Notes under the pieces: model-generated | The model's database searches: none | What the model saw: only the letters and a program-made list of their open reading frames with translations | Told to the model about the DNA's origin: nothing | Shown: positions 40,902 to 50,223 of the stretch, in pieces | Numbering within the stretch: position 1 is the first letter of the stretch | Layout of the letters: each line of letters begins with the position of its first letter | Position numbers and translations under genes: made by a program | Source: an uncultured Steroidobacter sp. | GTDB taxonomy: Bacteria > Pseudomonadota > Gammaproteobacteria > Steroidobacterales > Steroidobacteraceae | Direction: 5' to 3' | Length of the DNA stretch: 64,000 nucleotides | Assembly: GCA_938008435.1 (NCBI GenBank) | Contig: CALLKK010000009.1 | Location: 124,001-188,000 of the forward strand

Positions 40902-40915
40902 GTAAGGTTCCTTAC
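40902..40915. promoter_or_regulatory. Palindrome GTAAGG-TT-CCTTAC upstream of the FadL-type gene
   Basis: A perfect 6+6 inverted repeat with a 2-bp centre, 49 bp upstream of the FadL-type start and 127 bp upstream of the divergent DUF72 gene. Size and place fit a dimeric regulator site, possibly a fatty-acid-responsive repressor, but no matching regulator is in the window. Confidence 0.35.
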
Positions 40916-41042
40916 ATATCCGTCTTGCGCACTTGGCGAGCCGCTCGCTGCGCTGTCAGCGGGACACCGACGGGTTGCGCTGCGCGGATCCGATGACCTC
41001 TTGCTCGCGTTGCCTGTGCACCGCCCCTCGGTGCATCAGCTC

Positions 41043-42026
41043 ATGGCTTCGATTTACATCGGCGTATCCGGCTGGCGCTACGCACCGTGGCGCGGCACGT
41101 TCTATCCACCGAGCCTGCCGCATCGTCGCGAGCTATGGTACGCCTCGCGCGTGTTCCCGACGATCGAGCTCAACGGCTCGTTCTATTCTTTGCAGCGTCC
41201 GGAATACTTCGCGGCATGGCATCGCGAGACTCCGCCGGGCTTTCTGTTTGCAATCAAAGGCCCGCGCTTCATCACGCACGTCAAACGGCTGCGCGACATC
41301 GAGAAACCATTGGCCAATTTCTTCGCCTCCGGTCTGTTCAATCTCATGGACAAGCTCGGCCCGATCCTCTGGCAGCTGCCGCCGCAGATGCGCTTCGATG
41401 AGAGCCTGATCGAGCGCTTCTTGGCCCTGCTGCCGCACGATACGGCCGCCGCGTTGGCACTGGCACGCAAACGCGATCACAGGATGAAGGGCCGTGCCCG
41501 GCTGGCGATCGATCAGCCGCGCCCGTTGCGTTACGCCGTCGAGGTTCGCCATTCCAGCTTCATCGACGAGCGATTCATCGCGCTGCTACGCCGCCACAAC
41601 GTTGCGCTCGTAATCGCCGACAGCGCCAAGCGTTGGCCGACGTTGCACGATCTCACCGCGGATTTCGTCTACATACGCCTGCATGGAGACAAGCGGCTCT
41701 ATCAAAGCGGCTACGGTGCACGAACGATCGAACGGTGGACCGACCACATCGCGGCATGGCACGCCGGCCGGCAACCCAAAGGCATATCTACGGTCGCGCC
41801 CCGCACAGCAATACCCTCACAACCGCGCGATGTGTTCTGCTACTTCGATAACACCGACGTAAAGCTGCGGGCACCGCGTGATGCGCAGACGCTGATGCGC
41901 AAGCTCGGCTGCAAGCCGCTCGCGGCGCACGAGCGCGAGCGGACGTCGTCGGAACGCTCTCCTCAGCGGCCAACAGCGACGCGAAGCAGATCCGGCAGCT
42001 CCCGCATGTCCGCGAACGTGCGCTGA
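41043..42026 (+). CDS. DUF72 (YecE-like) protein, longer paralogue
   Basis: A 327-residue DUF72 protein: IYIGVSGWRYAPWRGTFYP, FPTIELNGSFYSLQRPEYF, FAIKGPRFITHVKRL, GPILWQLPPQMRFDE, YAVEVRHSSF, DFVYIRLHGDKRLYQ and DVFCYFDNTD. It is longer than the 234-residue paralogue at 10049-10753 because of an insertion after the QLPP motif and a basic C-terminal tail. The tail overlaps the convergent HAD gene by 64 bp. ATG 41043 is the family start. Function is not established. Confidence 0.87.
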   Translation: MASIYIGVSGWRYAPWRGTFYPPSLPHRRELWYASRVFPTIELNGSFYSLQRPEYFAAWHRETPPGFLFAIKGPRFITHVKRLRDIEKPLANFFASGLFNLMDKLGPILWQLPPQMRFDESLIERFLALLPHDTAAALALARKRDHRMKGRARLAIDQPRPLRYAVEVRHSSFIDERFIALLRRHNVALVIADSAKRWPTLHDLTADFVYIRLHGDKRLYQSGYGARTIERWTDHIAAWHAGRQPKGISTVAPRTAIPSQPRDVFCYFDNTDVKLRAPRDAQTLMRKLGCKPLAAHERERTSSERSPQRPTATRSRSGSSRMSANVR

Positions 42027-42625
42027 ACGCCGACCGCGCGCAGTGCGGCGGCCGGCGTATGAGCGCAGTAGCCGAGCACGGTCATGCCGGCACTGAGCCC
42101 CGCTTGGGCACCCGCGGGCGAATCCTCGATGACCACGCAACGCTCCGGGGCGACTCCCATGCTCGCAGCGGCAAAGAGATAGATATCCGGCGCGGGCTTG
42201 CCGCGGGGAACTTGCGTGGCGCTGAACAGCCTGCCGTCGAAGCGTGGCAGCAAGCCCGTCAGCCCGAGCGTAAAGCGCATTTTCTCGAGCTCGCCGCTCG
42301 ATGCAACACAAACAGGCATGTCGATGGCCGCAAGCGCTTCGTGAATTCCGTCGATCGGTTTGAGTCCCTCGCGTTCGAATGCGGCCAGGGTCCGCTCCTG
42401 AAGCTCTGCGAGGAAACCCTCGGGCAGGGATCGGCCAAGCCGAGCTTCGACGATGCGTGCGCAATCGCTGAGGGTCCGGCCGGTGAGCTCCTGATACATC
42501 TCTGCTTCGCTCATCTGCAGCCCGAGCTCGCACAGCATCGTCGCGAAAACCCGGTTGGCGATCGGCTCGCTGTCGACGAGCACCCCGTCGCAATCGAAGA
42601 TCGCCAGCCTTATGTCGCACACCAT
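41963..42625 (-). CDS. HAD-superfamily sugar-phosphate phosphatase / phosphomutase-like hydrolase
   Basis: A 220-residue HAD of the beta-phosphoglucomutase/phosphoglycolate phosphatase type. Motif I is FDCDGVLVDSEP (D11, D13) and motif II is VASSGE. The Lys is in GKPAPDIYLFAA, and motif IV is CVVIEDSPAGAQAGLSAGM. An alpha-helical cap lies between residues 15 and 80. It probably dephosphorylates small sugar phosphates; specificity cannot be read. It converges with the DUF72 gene. Confidence 0.9.
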   Translation of the reverse strand: MVCDIRLAIFDCDGVLVDSEPIANRVFATMLCELGLQMSEAEMYQELTGRTLSDCARIVEARLGRSLPEGFLAELQERTLAAFEREGLKPIDGIHEALAAIDMPVCVASSGELEKMRFTLGLTGLLPRFDGRLFSATQVPRGKPAPDIYLFAAASMGVAPERCVVIEDSPAGAQAGLSAGMTVLGYCAHTPAAALRAVGVQRTFADMRELPDLLRVAVGR

Positions 42626-42838
42626 GGGAGAAAAGCGCTCGGTCGGTGGAAAGCGAGCAAGGATACTGGAATCGCCTTGGGACTGCCCCGGGATGCTGAC
42701 GGATCTGCCAGCGCGCGCCAGCGACCTCGTCCCCTCGTGCGTCCGGCGGGGCGATTAGGGCACAATTCACGACAGCGCCGCAGAGCGCGTTCTCAGCGCA
42801 CGAGATTCGCGAACAAAAAAACAGGGCAGGAAGCGATC

Positions 42839-43354
42839 ATGAGCAGCGAACTTGCGAGCAATCCCTATGCGCCACCCCAGGCCGAAGTGAAGGACCTCGT
42901 CCAGGACAACATTCAACTTGCCAGCCGTGCCTTGCGGCTTGGCGCCTGGGCGATCGATACCGTCATCGGGTTCTTGCTCGCGCTGCCGCTTCTCATCGGC
43001 GCGAGCTTTGGCATGTTTCACGACAGGCCTCCCGCGCTTACGGACGCCGCTCTCGTGGGCTTTGCGATCACGATTCTCGGCGGCATCGTCTGGACCATCG
43101 TAACCATCGTTTTGGTACACCGAAACGGCCAGACGATCGGCAAGAAGCTCGTCGGCATCAAGGTCGTACGTTCCAATGGTGCGCGCGCTTCGCTCGGCCG
43201 CATCTTCTGGCTGAGAAATGTCGTCAACGCGCTACTGAACGGCGTGCCATATCTCGGCAGTGTTTACTTTTTGATCGATCACGCGTTCATCTTCGGCGAC
43301 AAATGCCAATGCCTGCACGACAAGATCGCCGATACGATCGTCGTAATGGCCTGA
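42839..43354 (+). CDS. RDD family membrane protein (first gene of the MoxR-DUF58 operon)
   Basis: A 171-residue protein with a hydrophilic leader (MSSELASNPYAPPQAEVKD), an RDD-type first helix (ASRALRLGAWAIDTVIGFLLALP, with the family Arg and Asp) and HRNGQTIGKKLVGIKVVRSNG. RDD proteins are small polytopic membrane proteins of uncertain role. ATG 42839 follows AGGAAG; the open frame continues upstream but is not conserved. It opens a run of eight same-strand genes to 50223. Confidence 0.87.
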   Translation: MSSELASNPYAPPQAEVKDLVQDNIQLASRALRLGAWAIDTVIGFLLALPLLIGASFGMFHDRPPALTDAALVGFAITILGGIVWTIVTIVLVHRNGQTIGKKLVGIKVVRSNGARASLGRIFWLRNVVNALLNGVPYLGSVYFLIDHAFIFGDKCQCLHDKIADTIVVMA

Positions 43355-43370
43355 CGGCTGTCCCGTGAAC

Positions 43371-44066
43371 ATGGAGACGCTCGATACGGTCGTCTCCGCC
43401 GAGACGCCCGAAGGTATCGCGATCGAGCTGAGACCCGCCGGGCTCGGCGCGCGCTGCTTTGCCTATCTCATCGACCAGCTCGTTCGCTTCGTGATCCTGT
43501 ACGCGGTGGCGCTCCCGTTGAGCTTCACGGGCCGTTTCGGCTACGGCATCTTGCTGATCGTGATGTTCCTGCTCGCGTGGATCTATCCCGTCGTTTTCGA
43601 GCTCAGCCGTTGGGGCGCAACACCGGGCAAACGCCTGCTCGGCATCAAAGTGGTCATGGACAACGGCTTACCCATCACGCCGGCGGCCTCCCTGACACGC
43701 AACTTGCTGCGCACGGCGGATTTCCTCCCGGCGCTCTACGGGTCGGGCATCGTCAGCATGTTGCTGCGCCGTGACTTCAAACGACTCGGCGACATTGCTG
43801 CCAACACGCTCGTCGTTTATCAACCTGAGGCTGCGCCGAAAGTCGCGCTCGAGAACGTCGAGCCGCGCCCGCCCGTAAGACCGCTCGATCCGCAAGAGCA
43901 AGCAACGATCATCGGACTTGCTGCACGCGCCTCACGCCTGACGCCCGAGCGGATGGATGAGCTCGCCGCACTCGCCGCTTGGGTGACGGGCGATGCCGGC
44001 CGCAGCGGACCTGACGTCACGCGGCGCGTGCTCGGTGTCGCACAGTGGCTGCTCGGTCGGCGATGA
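43371..44066 (+). CDS. Second RDD family membrane protein
   Basis: A 231-residue RDD protein: LGARCFAYLIDQLVRFVILY, LSRWGATPGKRLLGIKVV and RNLLRTADFLPALYG. A C-terminal soluble extension (about 150-231) rich in Ala, Arg and Pro goes beyond the core. GTG 43365 is two codons upstream; I chose ATG 43371. Together with its neighbour it forms an RDD pair at the head of the operon. Confidence 0.87.
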   Translation: METLDTVVSAETPEGIAIELRPAGLGARCFAYLIDQLVRFVILYAVALPLSFTGRFGYGILLIVMFLLAWIYPVVFELSRWGATPGKRLLGIKVVMDNGLPITPAASLTRNLLRTADFLPALYGSGIVSMLLRRDFKRLGDIAANTLVVYQPEAAPKVALENVEPRPPVRPLDPQEQATIIGLAARASRLTPERMDELAALAAWVTGDAGRSGPDVTRRVLGVAQWLLGRR

Positions 44067-44085
44067 AGCAGGAGGGATTGCGCCA

Positions 44086-45057
44086 ATGACACCCCTGCAG
44101 TTCGAAACGCAATACCAGGCCGACTGGGACGAGCTCGAAACGCTGCTCGAGCAGCTCAAACAACGCAGCGCGGCACGCGAGACCGTGCGCGCCGAGCGAC
44201 TGGCGAGCTTGTACCGCCGCGCCTGCGAACAGCTTGCGCTGGCGCGAGCGCGCGCCTACCCGGCGCATATCGTCGAACGGCTCAATCAGCTCACCGCAGA
44301 TGCTCATCAGGCGATCTATCAACGGCGGGAGTTCGGCTTCAAGCGCCTCTGGCAACTCATTGCCGTCGACTTCCCCCTGGCTGTTCGGGCTCATCGTCGG
44401 TACGTATGGCTGTCGACGGCGGTGTTCGTCGTGCCGCTCGTCACGCTCGGCCTGCTCGTCTATTTCATGCCCGAGCTGATCCTTGCGCTCGTCGATCCTT
44501 TGACAGCCGCGCAATTCGAAGAGATGTATGCACGCGACGCCGAGGCGCTCGGGCGCACGCGCGATGCCGGCACCGACTGGGCCATGTTCGGTTACTACAT
44601 CCGGAACAACATCAGCGTCGGCTTTCAGTGTTTCGCAAGCGGCTTGTTCGCCGGTATCGGCAGTCTCTTCTTTCTTGCGTACAACGGCGCTTTTGGAGGC
44701 GCAATTGCCGGATACCTTACGGAGCGCGGGCTGGGTCCGACCTTTTATTCCTTTGTCGTGACGCACGGCGCCTTCGAATTGCCTGCGATCGTGCTGTCGG
44801 GCGCCGCGGGGCTGCGCCTTGGACATGCGCTCGTCGCCCCAGGACGGCGCACGCGCCGCGACGCGCTCGTGCTGGCCGCGCACGAGTCGATCGTGCTCGT
44901 GTACGGCGTGGTCGGCCTGCTCGTGATTGCCGCTGCGATCGAGGCGTTCTGGTCCTCGGCGCAATGGATTCCGCTGCCGCTCAAATACGGCGTTGCCGCC
45001 TGCTGCTGGCTCGCCGTGCTAGTGTACTTGGTAAGTCAGGGGCGTCATGCAAGTTGA
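44086..45057 (+). CDS. SpoIIM-like (DUF95) membrane protein
   Basis: A 323-residue protein. It has an N-terminal soluble helical part (residues 1-95) and then about five membrane helices with the family text NNISVGFQCFASGLFAGIGS, YNGAFGGAIAGYL and THGAFELPAIVLSGAAGLRLG. Although named for a Bacillus sporulation protein, this domain is widespread in non-sporulating proteobacteria within MoxR-DUF58 clusters. GGAGGG precedes ATG 44086. It overlaps the next gene by 11 bp. Confidence 0.9.
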   Translation: MTPLQFETQYQADWDELETLLEQLKQRSAARETVRAERLASLYRRACEQLALARARAYPAHIVERLNQLTADAHQAIYQRREFGFKRLWQLIAVDFPLAVRAHRRYVWLSTAVFVVPLVTLGLLVYFMPELILALVDPLTAAQFEEMYARDAEALGRTRDAGTDWAMFGYYIRNNISVGFQCFASGLFAGIGSLFFLAYNGAFGGAIAGYLTERGLGPTFYSFVVTHGAFELPAIVLSGAAGLRLGHALVAPGRRTRRDALVLAAHESIVLVYGVVGLLVIAAAIEAFWSSAQWIPLPLKYGVAACCWLAVLVYLVSQGRHAS

Positions 45058-45784
45058 CGCGCTCGCCATTCGGCTCAGGCAACGCAGCAACGGCGAGGCC
45101 GCTGACCTCGGCGTGCGTTTGTGCCAGCATGCCGCACGCTCCGTGTTCACCTGCTACCTCGCCGTCGCGCTGCCGATCATGCTCGTCTGCCTGGCGCTGA
45201 TCGAAGTCGCCGCATGGCTGCCGACGGTCGCGATCTGGCTCGCCAAGCCGTGGCTCGATCGCACGATCCTGTACGTGCTCTCGCGCGCCGCATTCGGACA
45301 GGCGACGACGCCGCGCGATGTCATACGCGCACGCCGCGAGATCTGGTGGTCGCAGCTCCTGCGCAGCTGGACGCAGCGGCGGCTTTCGCCTTGGCGCTCG
45401 CTCACCGGCCCTGTCTATCAGCTCGAAGGCTTGCGCGGCGCCCGCCAACGCAAGCGCGTGCGTCAGATTCGCGCCGGCAAGAGCGGTGCAGGATTGATGG
45501 TCACGAGCGCTTTCGGCCTCGCCGAGTTGGCGATCACGATGAGTTTCGTGTCGCTGTTCGTGTGGTTCGCTCCGCAAGGCATGGCCCCCGAATTGTGGGA
45601 GCTGCTGCTCGATTCGGAGAATCAAACCAGCATTCAGTTCGTCTTCGCGCTTGCGTACGCCATCACAGTCGCATTCGTCGAGCCGTATTACGTGGCAGCC
45701 GGCTTCGGCCTGTATCTCAACCGTCGCGTCGAGCTCGAAGCCTGGGACATCGAGCAGGAGCTGAAACGTGCGCGAGCGCGCTGA
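45047..45784 (+). CDS. Polytopic membrane protein of the MoxR-DUF58 operon, unknown family
   Basis: A 245-residue protein with an N-terminal hydrophilic stretch and membrane segments near 34-66 (FTCYLAVALPIMLVCLALIE), 150-172 (AELAITMSFVSLFVWF) and 197-220 (FVFALAYAITVAFVEPYYVAAGF). It ends in a short charged tail. I do not recognise a named domain. Its position between SpoIIM and DUF4129 genes, with overlaps on both sides, shows it is a component of this operon. Confidence 0.75.
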   Translation: MQVDALAIRLRQRSNGEAADLGVRLCQHAARSVFTCYLAVALPIMLVCLALIEVAAWLPTVAIWLAKPWLDRTILYVLSRAAFGQATTPRDVIRARREIWWSQLLRSWTQRRLSPWRSLTGPVYQLEGLRGARQRKRVRQIRAGKSGAGLMVTSAFGLAELAITMSFVSLFVWFAPQGMAPELWELLLDSENQTSIQFVFALAYAITVAFVEPYYVAAGFGLYLNRRVELEAWDIEQELKRARAR

Positions 45785-46562
45785 GCATCGCATCCGCCAG
45801 CGCTCAGTGCGCGCGACGATCCTCGCGCTGCTTGTATGCGCGGGCATTGCATGCATGGCGACGTCTCCTGTGCATGCCGAAGAGGCGGACCACGCGCCGA
45901 TCACAGACGCCGACGTCGCTGCCGCGATCGAAGCGGTCAAAGCCGATCCGAATCTCGCAGGAGAGCGCCAAGTGCGCACGTTGCGATGGGCAGACGACGA
46001 CGAACCGCGGGAGATTCCGAGCTGGCTTCAGTGGCTCCGCGATTTCTTCGGCTGGCTCGCCGCGGGAGGCCGGCTCGTCACCTGGCTCGTCATTGCGGTC
46101 TTGGTCGGCTTGCTCGTGGTGTATGTGTTGCGCTTCGTGCACAACGTCGATCTACAACGCGAACGCCGTCCTGGCAACGCGAGCGCACCGACGCATGTAC
46201 GCGATCTCGACATCCGCCCGGAAAGCCTGCCGGCCGACATCGGTGCAGCCGCATGGTCGCTCTGGGAACAAGGCGAGCAGCGCTATGCGCTGTCGCTGCT
46301 CTATCGCGGTCTGCTCTCTCGACTCGTGCACGTGCATGCCGTCCCGATTCGCGATTCGAGCACGGAAGGCGACTGCCTCGCGCTCGTGCAACGGCATCTG
46401 CCCAAGGAGCGATGGGGCTATATCGAACAACTGATTCGCGTGTGGCAGCGCGCGGTTTACGGCAGCGAGTCTCCGACGCCTGATCAAATGCGGGCGCTCT
46501 GCGTCGAGTTCGCCGACGCGCTGCGCCGCCCGGGCGCAACTCGCATTGAGGGGATTGCGTGA
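45768..46562 (+). CDS. DUF4129-domain protein
   Basis: 264 residues from GTG 45768, which overlaps the previous gene and is preceded by AGGAG. It has a signal or anchor (ATILALLVCAGIACMA), a short periplasmic segment and a membrane helix near 105-124 (TWLVIAVLVGLLVVYVL). A cytoplasmic DUF4129 domain follows (AAAWSLWEQGEQRYALSLLYRGLLSRL split, later LIRVWQRAVYG). DUF4129 is found beside MoxR and DUF58 genes and transglutaminase-like proteins; its molecular role is unknown. Confidence 0.85.
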   Translation: MRERAEHRIRQRSVRATILALLVCAGIACMATSPVHAEEADHAPITDADVAAAIEAVKADPNLAGERQVRTLRWADDDEPREIPSWLQWLRDFFGWLAAGGRLVTWLVIAVLVGLLVVYVLRFVHNVDLQRERRPGNASAPTHVRDLDIRPESLPADIGAAAWSLWEQGEQRYALSLLYRGLLSRLVHVHAVPIRDSSTEGDCLALVQRHLPKERWGYIEQLIRVWQRAVYGSESPTPDQMRALCVEFADALRRPGATRIEGIA

Positions 46563-47824
46563 TGCGCCGCTGGCTCATAATGGCCGCCACCGCTCTGGCC
46601 GTCGTACTGCTGGTCGTTTGGATCGCGCGTAACACCTACTGGGAGGAGGTCACCGTACCGCTGCCGCCACGGGGCGAAGCGCTGAGCAACCCGTTCTACC
46701 GCGTGCAGCGCTTTCTCACCGAGCTGGGGATCGAAAACGAGTGGCGCCGCACACTTGGCGAGCTGCCGGAACACGATGCCGTGCTGGTGCTCACGCACTG
46801 GAACTGGGACCTCATCGAGTCGCGGCGCCGTGAGATCGAGCGCTGGGTCGAGGCAGGCGGGCGATTGGTGCTCGACGACACTCTCGTCTCCAAAGAGCAA
46901 GAAGACGAAGACGGATTCTCGTTCGAAGCCAAGCATTACTCTCTGCTTGCGTTCTCCGACTGGAGCGGCCTGTCGATAGAGCTTCCGCCGCCAGCCTCGG
47001 AAGATGGCGTCACCGATGAGTTTCTGGCTCGGGATCTGCGCCGGCCGGACCACTGCTGGGAGGTTGAGCTGGTAGCGGGAGAGTCCTTCACCAATCCCCA
47101 GCGCGAGCGCTACGATCTCTGCGGCTTGCGACGCGGCACAATCGTATCCACGCGCCCCCTCGACTGGGCCGTCGCGAACAAGGACGGACACATCAAAGCC
47201 GTTCGAGTGCGGATCGGCGACGGCCACCTGATCTTCCTCTACGGGGATCTATTTCATCGGCGCCACCTCATCCTCGAGCGCGACCACGGCGCGTTCTTCG
47301 TGGACGCCGCGCAACTGAGCCGCAGCGACCGTGTCGTCTTCGTCGCCGACGACGAGCATCCGTCGCTGCTCAGGCTCATCTGGATGTACGGCGCCCCGGT
47401 CGTGCTGCTCGCCCTCGCCTTCATCGCGCTTTCGCTCTGGCGCAACAGCGTTCGCTTCGGACCGCCGATCGCTTCGCCCGAGCGCGCTCGACGATCCCTT
47501 GCCGAGCAGATTCGCGGCACCGGCGAGTTCATCGCCAGATTCGACGGCGGCCGTGCCCTGCACGCCGCGATGGTGCGCGCCATGCACGACGCAGCGCGCG
47601 CGCGCCTACCGAATTACGACACCATGCCGGCCGACGAGCGTCTCGCCGCGGTCGCACGGATTAGCGGCATCGACGCCGATACGCTTGTCCAGACCGCGCG
47701 TTTCGCAGGCAAACGCAGCCGGCACGAACTCAAGGAGGCGGTGGCGCTGCTCGATCGTGCCCGCAAGGCGCTGCTGACGCGCACAGGCGCGACGCACCGC
47801 GCCGAATCCCTTGGAGCATCGTGA
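46562..47824 (+). CDS. DUF4350-domain membrane protein
   Basis: A 420-residue protein from ATG 46562 (GTG 46559 is in frame just upstream). It has an N-terminal signal-anchor (LIMAATALAVVLLVVWIA), a ThuA/glutamine-amidotransferase-like extracytoplasmic domain typical of DUF4350 (NPFYRVQRFLTELGIE, HDAVLVLTHWNWDLIESRRREIERWVEAGGRLVLDD split), a second membrane helix near 278-298 (APVVLLALAFIALSLW) and a helical tail. The start overlaps the DUF4129 stop (TGATG), so translation is coupled. The function is unknown; cargo binding or scaffolding for the MoxR ATPase is a guess. Confidence 0.85.
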   Translation: MRRWLIMAATALAVVLLVVWIARNTYWEEVTVPLPPRGEALSNPFYRVQRFLTELGIENEWRRTLGELPEHDAVLVLTHWNWDLIESRRREIERWVEAGGRLVLDDTLVSKEQEDEDGFSFEAKHYSLLAFSDWSGLSIELPPPASEDGVTDEFLARDLRRPDHCWEVELVAGESFTNPQRERYDLCGLRRGTIVSTRPLDWAVANKDGHIKAVRVRIGDGHLIFLYGDLFHRRHLILERDHGAFFVDAAQLSRSDRVVFVADDEHPSLLRLIWMYGAPVVLLALAFIALSLWRNSVRFGPPIASPERARRSLAEQIRGTGEFIARFDGGRALHAAMVRAMHDAARARLPNYDTMPADERLAAVARISGIDADTLVQTARFAGKRSRHELKEAVALLDRARKALLTRTGATHRAESLGAS

Positions 47825-47870
47825 GCGCCACGAACCCATTTATCTTCACCTCATCACCACGAGCGAACCC

Positions 47871-48845
47871 ATGCAAACAGACACGAGCACGATCGCACGA
47901 GCCGCCGAGCTCCTCGAGCGGCTGCGCGCCGAGATTGGTCAGGCGATGGTCGGTCAGCAGGAAGTGGTCGAGCAGATCATCATCACGCTCGTCGCCGCCG
48001 GACATGCGCTCATCGAGGGCGTACCCGGCCTGGGCAAGACTCTGCTCGTGCGCGCGCTCTCCCGCGCCTTGTCGCTCGACTACGCGCGCGTACAGTTCAC
48101 GCCCGATATGATGCCCTCCGACATCACGGGCCACGCGGTGCTCGACCCAAACACGCGCGAGCTGCGCATCGTGCGCGGTCCGGTCTTCACGCAGGTGCTG
48201 CTCGCCGACGAGATCAATCGCGCACCGGCGAAAACGCAGAGCGCGCTGCTCGAGGTGATGCAGGAGTATCAGGTGACGCTCGAGGGCCAGACCCTGGCGC
48301 TGCCGCAACCGTTCTTCGTGCTCGCGACGCAGAACCCCGTCGAGACCGAAGGCACCTATCCTTTGCCCGAGGCGCAGCTCGACCGTTTCCTGCTCAAGAT
48401 CGAGATCACCTACCCGTCCGTCGAGGAGGAAGTCGACGTGGTCGTGCGCACGACCGCGAATCAGACCGGCCAGCAGCTGCCGCTTGAGCAGGTCAAGCCC
48501 TGTCTCAACGAGAAGGCGGTGCTCACCTTGCAGCAGATCGCCGCACGCCAGCGCGTCGAGCACAGCGTGGTCGACTACGCCGTGCGCCTCGTGCGCGCGA
48601 CGCGCGATTGGCCTGGCATCGCGATCGGCGCCGGTTCGCGCGGAGCGATCGCATTGATCCGCGCTGCCCGTGTCGTCGCGCTCATGGCAGGTCGCGATTT
48701 CGTCACGCCCGATGACGTCAAGCGCATCGCATTGCCGGCGCTCAGACACCGCATCGCCCTGGCGCCGGATGCGCTGCTCGAAGGACGAACGACGCGCGAT
48801 CTGTTGACGGCAGTCGTCGAGAGCGTCGCCGCGCCCCGCACCTGA
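47871..48845 (+). CDS. MoxR-type AAA+ ATPase
   Basis: A 324-residue AAA+ protein: Walker A GVPGLGKT (50-57), Walker B VLLADEINRAP, sensor 1 FFVLATQNPVETEGTYPLPEAQLDRF (split) and the lid from about 235. MoxR ATPases act as chaperones that assemble or activate protein complexes, typically with a DUF58 or vWA partner encoded next door, as here. The frame is open 20 codons upstream, but homology starts at ATG 47871. Confidence 0.93.
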   Translation: MQTDTSTIARAAELLERLRAEIGQAMVGQQEVVEQIIITLVAAGHALIEGVPGLGKTLLVRALSRALSLDYARVQFTPDMMPSDITGHAVLDPNTRELRIVRGPVFTQVLLADEINRAPAKTQSALLEVMQEYQVTLEGQTLALPQPFFVLATQNPVETEGTYPLPEAQLDRFLLKIEITYPSVEEEVDVVVRTTANQTGQQLPLEQVKPCLNEKAVLTLQQIAARQRVEHSVVDYAVRLVRATRDWPGIAIGAGSRGAIALIRAARVVALMAGRDFVTPDDVKRIALPALRHRIALAPDALLEGRTTRDLLTAVVESVAAPRT

Positions 48846-48864
48846 CGATCGAGCTTGCGCGGCG

Positions 48865-50223
48865 ATGCGTGTGCGTTTCATTCCCGGCGTCGGACTGCTC
48901 GTGTGGACGGGGCTCGGCTTCGTCGTCACGCTCCTCGTCTTGATTGCGGGCGTCAGCGTCGCCGCCGCGTCTTGGCTCGCGGGCGTTTGGGCGGTCGCGC
49001 TCCTCATCGCCGCCTTGGTCGATCGACGAATCACGCTCGCGGCGTGGCGAGCCGCCGCGCCGCGCCTGCAGCGGCACTTGCCCGCCGCCTTTGCGCTCGG
49101 CCTGCCGGCACGCGTGCGCCTCGAGATCGAGCTCGCGGGCAAGGATGCCTGGCACGCCACATTGCACGATCACCATGATTCTTCGCTGTACGTGACGCAT
49201 CAGCCCGTGTCGGTCGATCTGCGCGGCAGCCGGGTGAGCGAGGTCTCCTACAGCGTCGTCCCGACGCGGCGCGGTGAGATCACCTTTGCCCCGGCAGAGC
49301 TACGCGTCCGCTCCAAGCTCGGCATGCTCGAGCTCTTCGAACGCCTCGGCTCAACCGACACGCGGCGCTGCTATCCCGACTTCGCGCAGATTGCGCGCTA
49401 CGCCTGGCTCGCCGGCGACCGCCGGTTGAACGAGATCGGCATCAAGACCTATCACCAGCGCGGCGAAGGCACCGATTTCAAAGAGCTTGCCGAATATCGC
49501 ATCGGCGATCCGCTGCGGCACGTGGATTGGAAAGCGACGCTGCGTCACGACAAGCCGATCGTGCGCCATTTTCAAAACGAGCGCGATCAGGCTGTGATCC
49601 TGCTGCTCGACTGCGGCCGCCGAATGCGCGCCGACGACCGTGAGCAGGGCCTTGGCGCATCGCATTTCGATGAAGCGCTCAACGCCGCGATGCTGCTCAC
49701 CTATGTCGCCCTCAAACAGGGCGATGCCGTCGGCGCGATGACGTTCGGCACACCGCCCGGCGAAGCACGCTGGGTGCCGCCGCTTAAGGGCGCACACACG
49801 CTCAACATGCTCATGAGCGAGCTCTACTCGGTGCAGCCGACTCCTTCGCACTCCGACTACCTGACCGCCGCGCAGGATCTGCTGCGCCGACACCGTAAAC
49901 GGTCGCTTGTCATTCTCATAACGAACTTCCGCGACGAGGACGCGCACGAGCTCGGGCAAGCTCTCAAGCTCTTGCGTTCGCGTCATCTCGTCCTCACCGC
50001 CAGCCTGCGCGAGCGCATCGTGAGAAAGCTCATGGAACAAGGCGTCAGCAGTCAGGAAAGCGCGATCGAGGTAGCGAGTGCGCACCTTTACGCGCAGGCC
50101 CGCCGCGACGCCTTCAGTCGTCTCGCCGCTCGCGACAGCCTCATGATCGACGCCGAGCCGCAACGACTCGGCGTCGAGCTTGTCAATCGCTATCACGCAG
50201 TCAAGAAAGCCGGGCTCATTTGA
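48865..50223 (+). CDS. DUF58 protein (MoxR partner)
   Basis: A 452-residue protein with two N-terminal membrane helices (about 9-50), a beta-rich middle, and the DUF58 core GEGTDFKELAEYRIGDPLRHVDWKATLRHDKPIV (family signature, split). A vWA-like segment follows (VILLLDCGRRMRAD, with a partly kept MIDAS Asp). It starts 19 bp after moxR and is the last gene of the eight-gene run. It is the expected client or adaptor of the MoxR ATPase at the cytoplasmic membrane. Confidence 0.92.
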   Translation: MRVRFIPGVGLLVWTGLGFVVTLLVLIAGVSVAAASWLAGVWAVALLIAALVDRRITLAAWRAAAPRLQRHLPAAFALGLPARVRLEIELAGKDAWHATLHDHHDSSLYVTHQPVSVDLRGSRVSEVSYSVVPTRRGEITFAPAELRVRSKLGMLELFERLGSTDTRRCYPDFAQIARYAWLAGDRRLNEIGIKTYHQRGEGTDFKELAEYRIGDPLRHVDWKATLRHDKPIVRHFQNERDQAVILLLDCGRRMRADDREQGLGASHFDEALNAAMLLTYVALKQGDAVGAMTFGTPPGEARWVPPLKGAHTLNMLMSELYSVQPTPSHSDYLTAAQDLLRRHRKRSLVILITNFRDEDAHELGQALKLLRSRHLVLTASLRERIVRKLMEQGVSSQESAIEVASAHLYAQARRDAFSRLAARDSLMIDAEPQRLGVELVNRYHAVKKAGLI

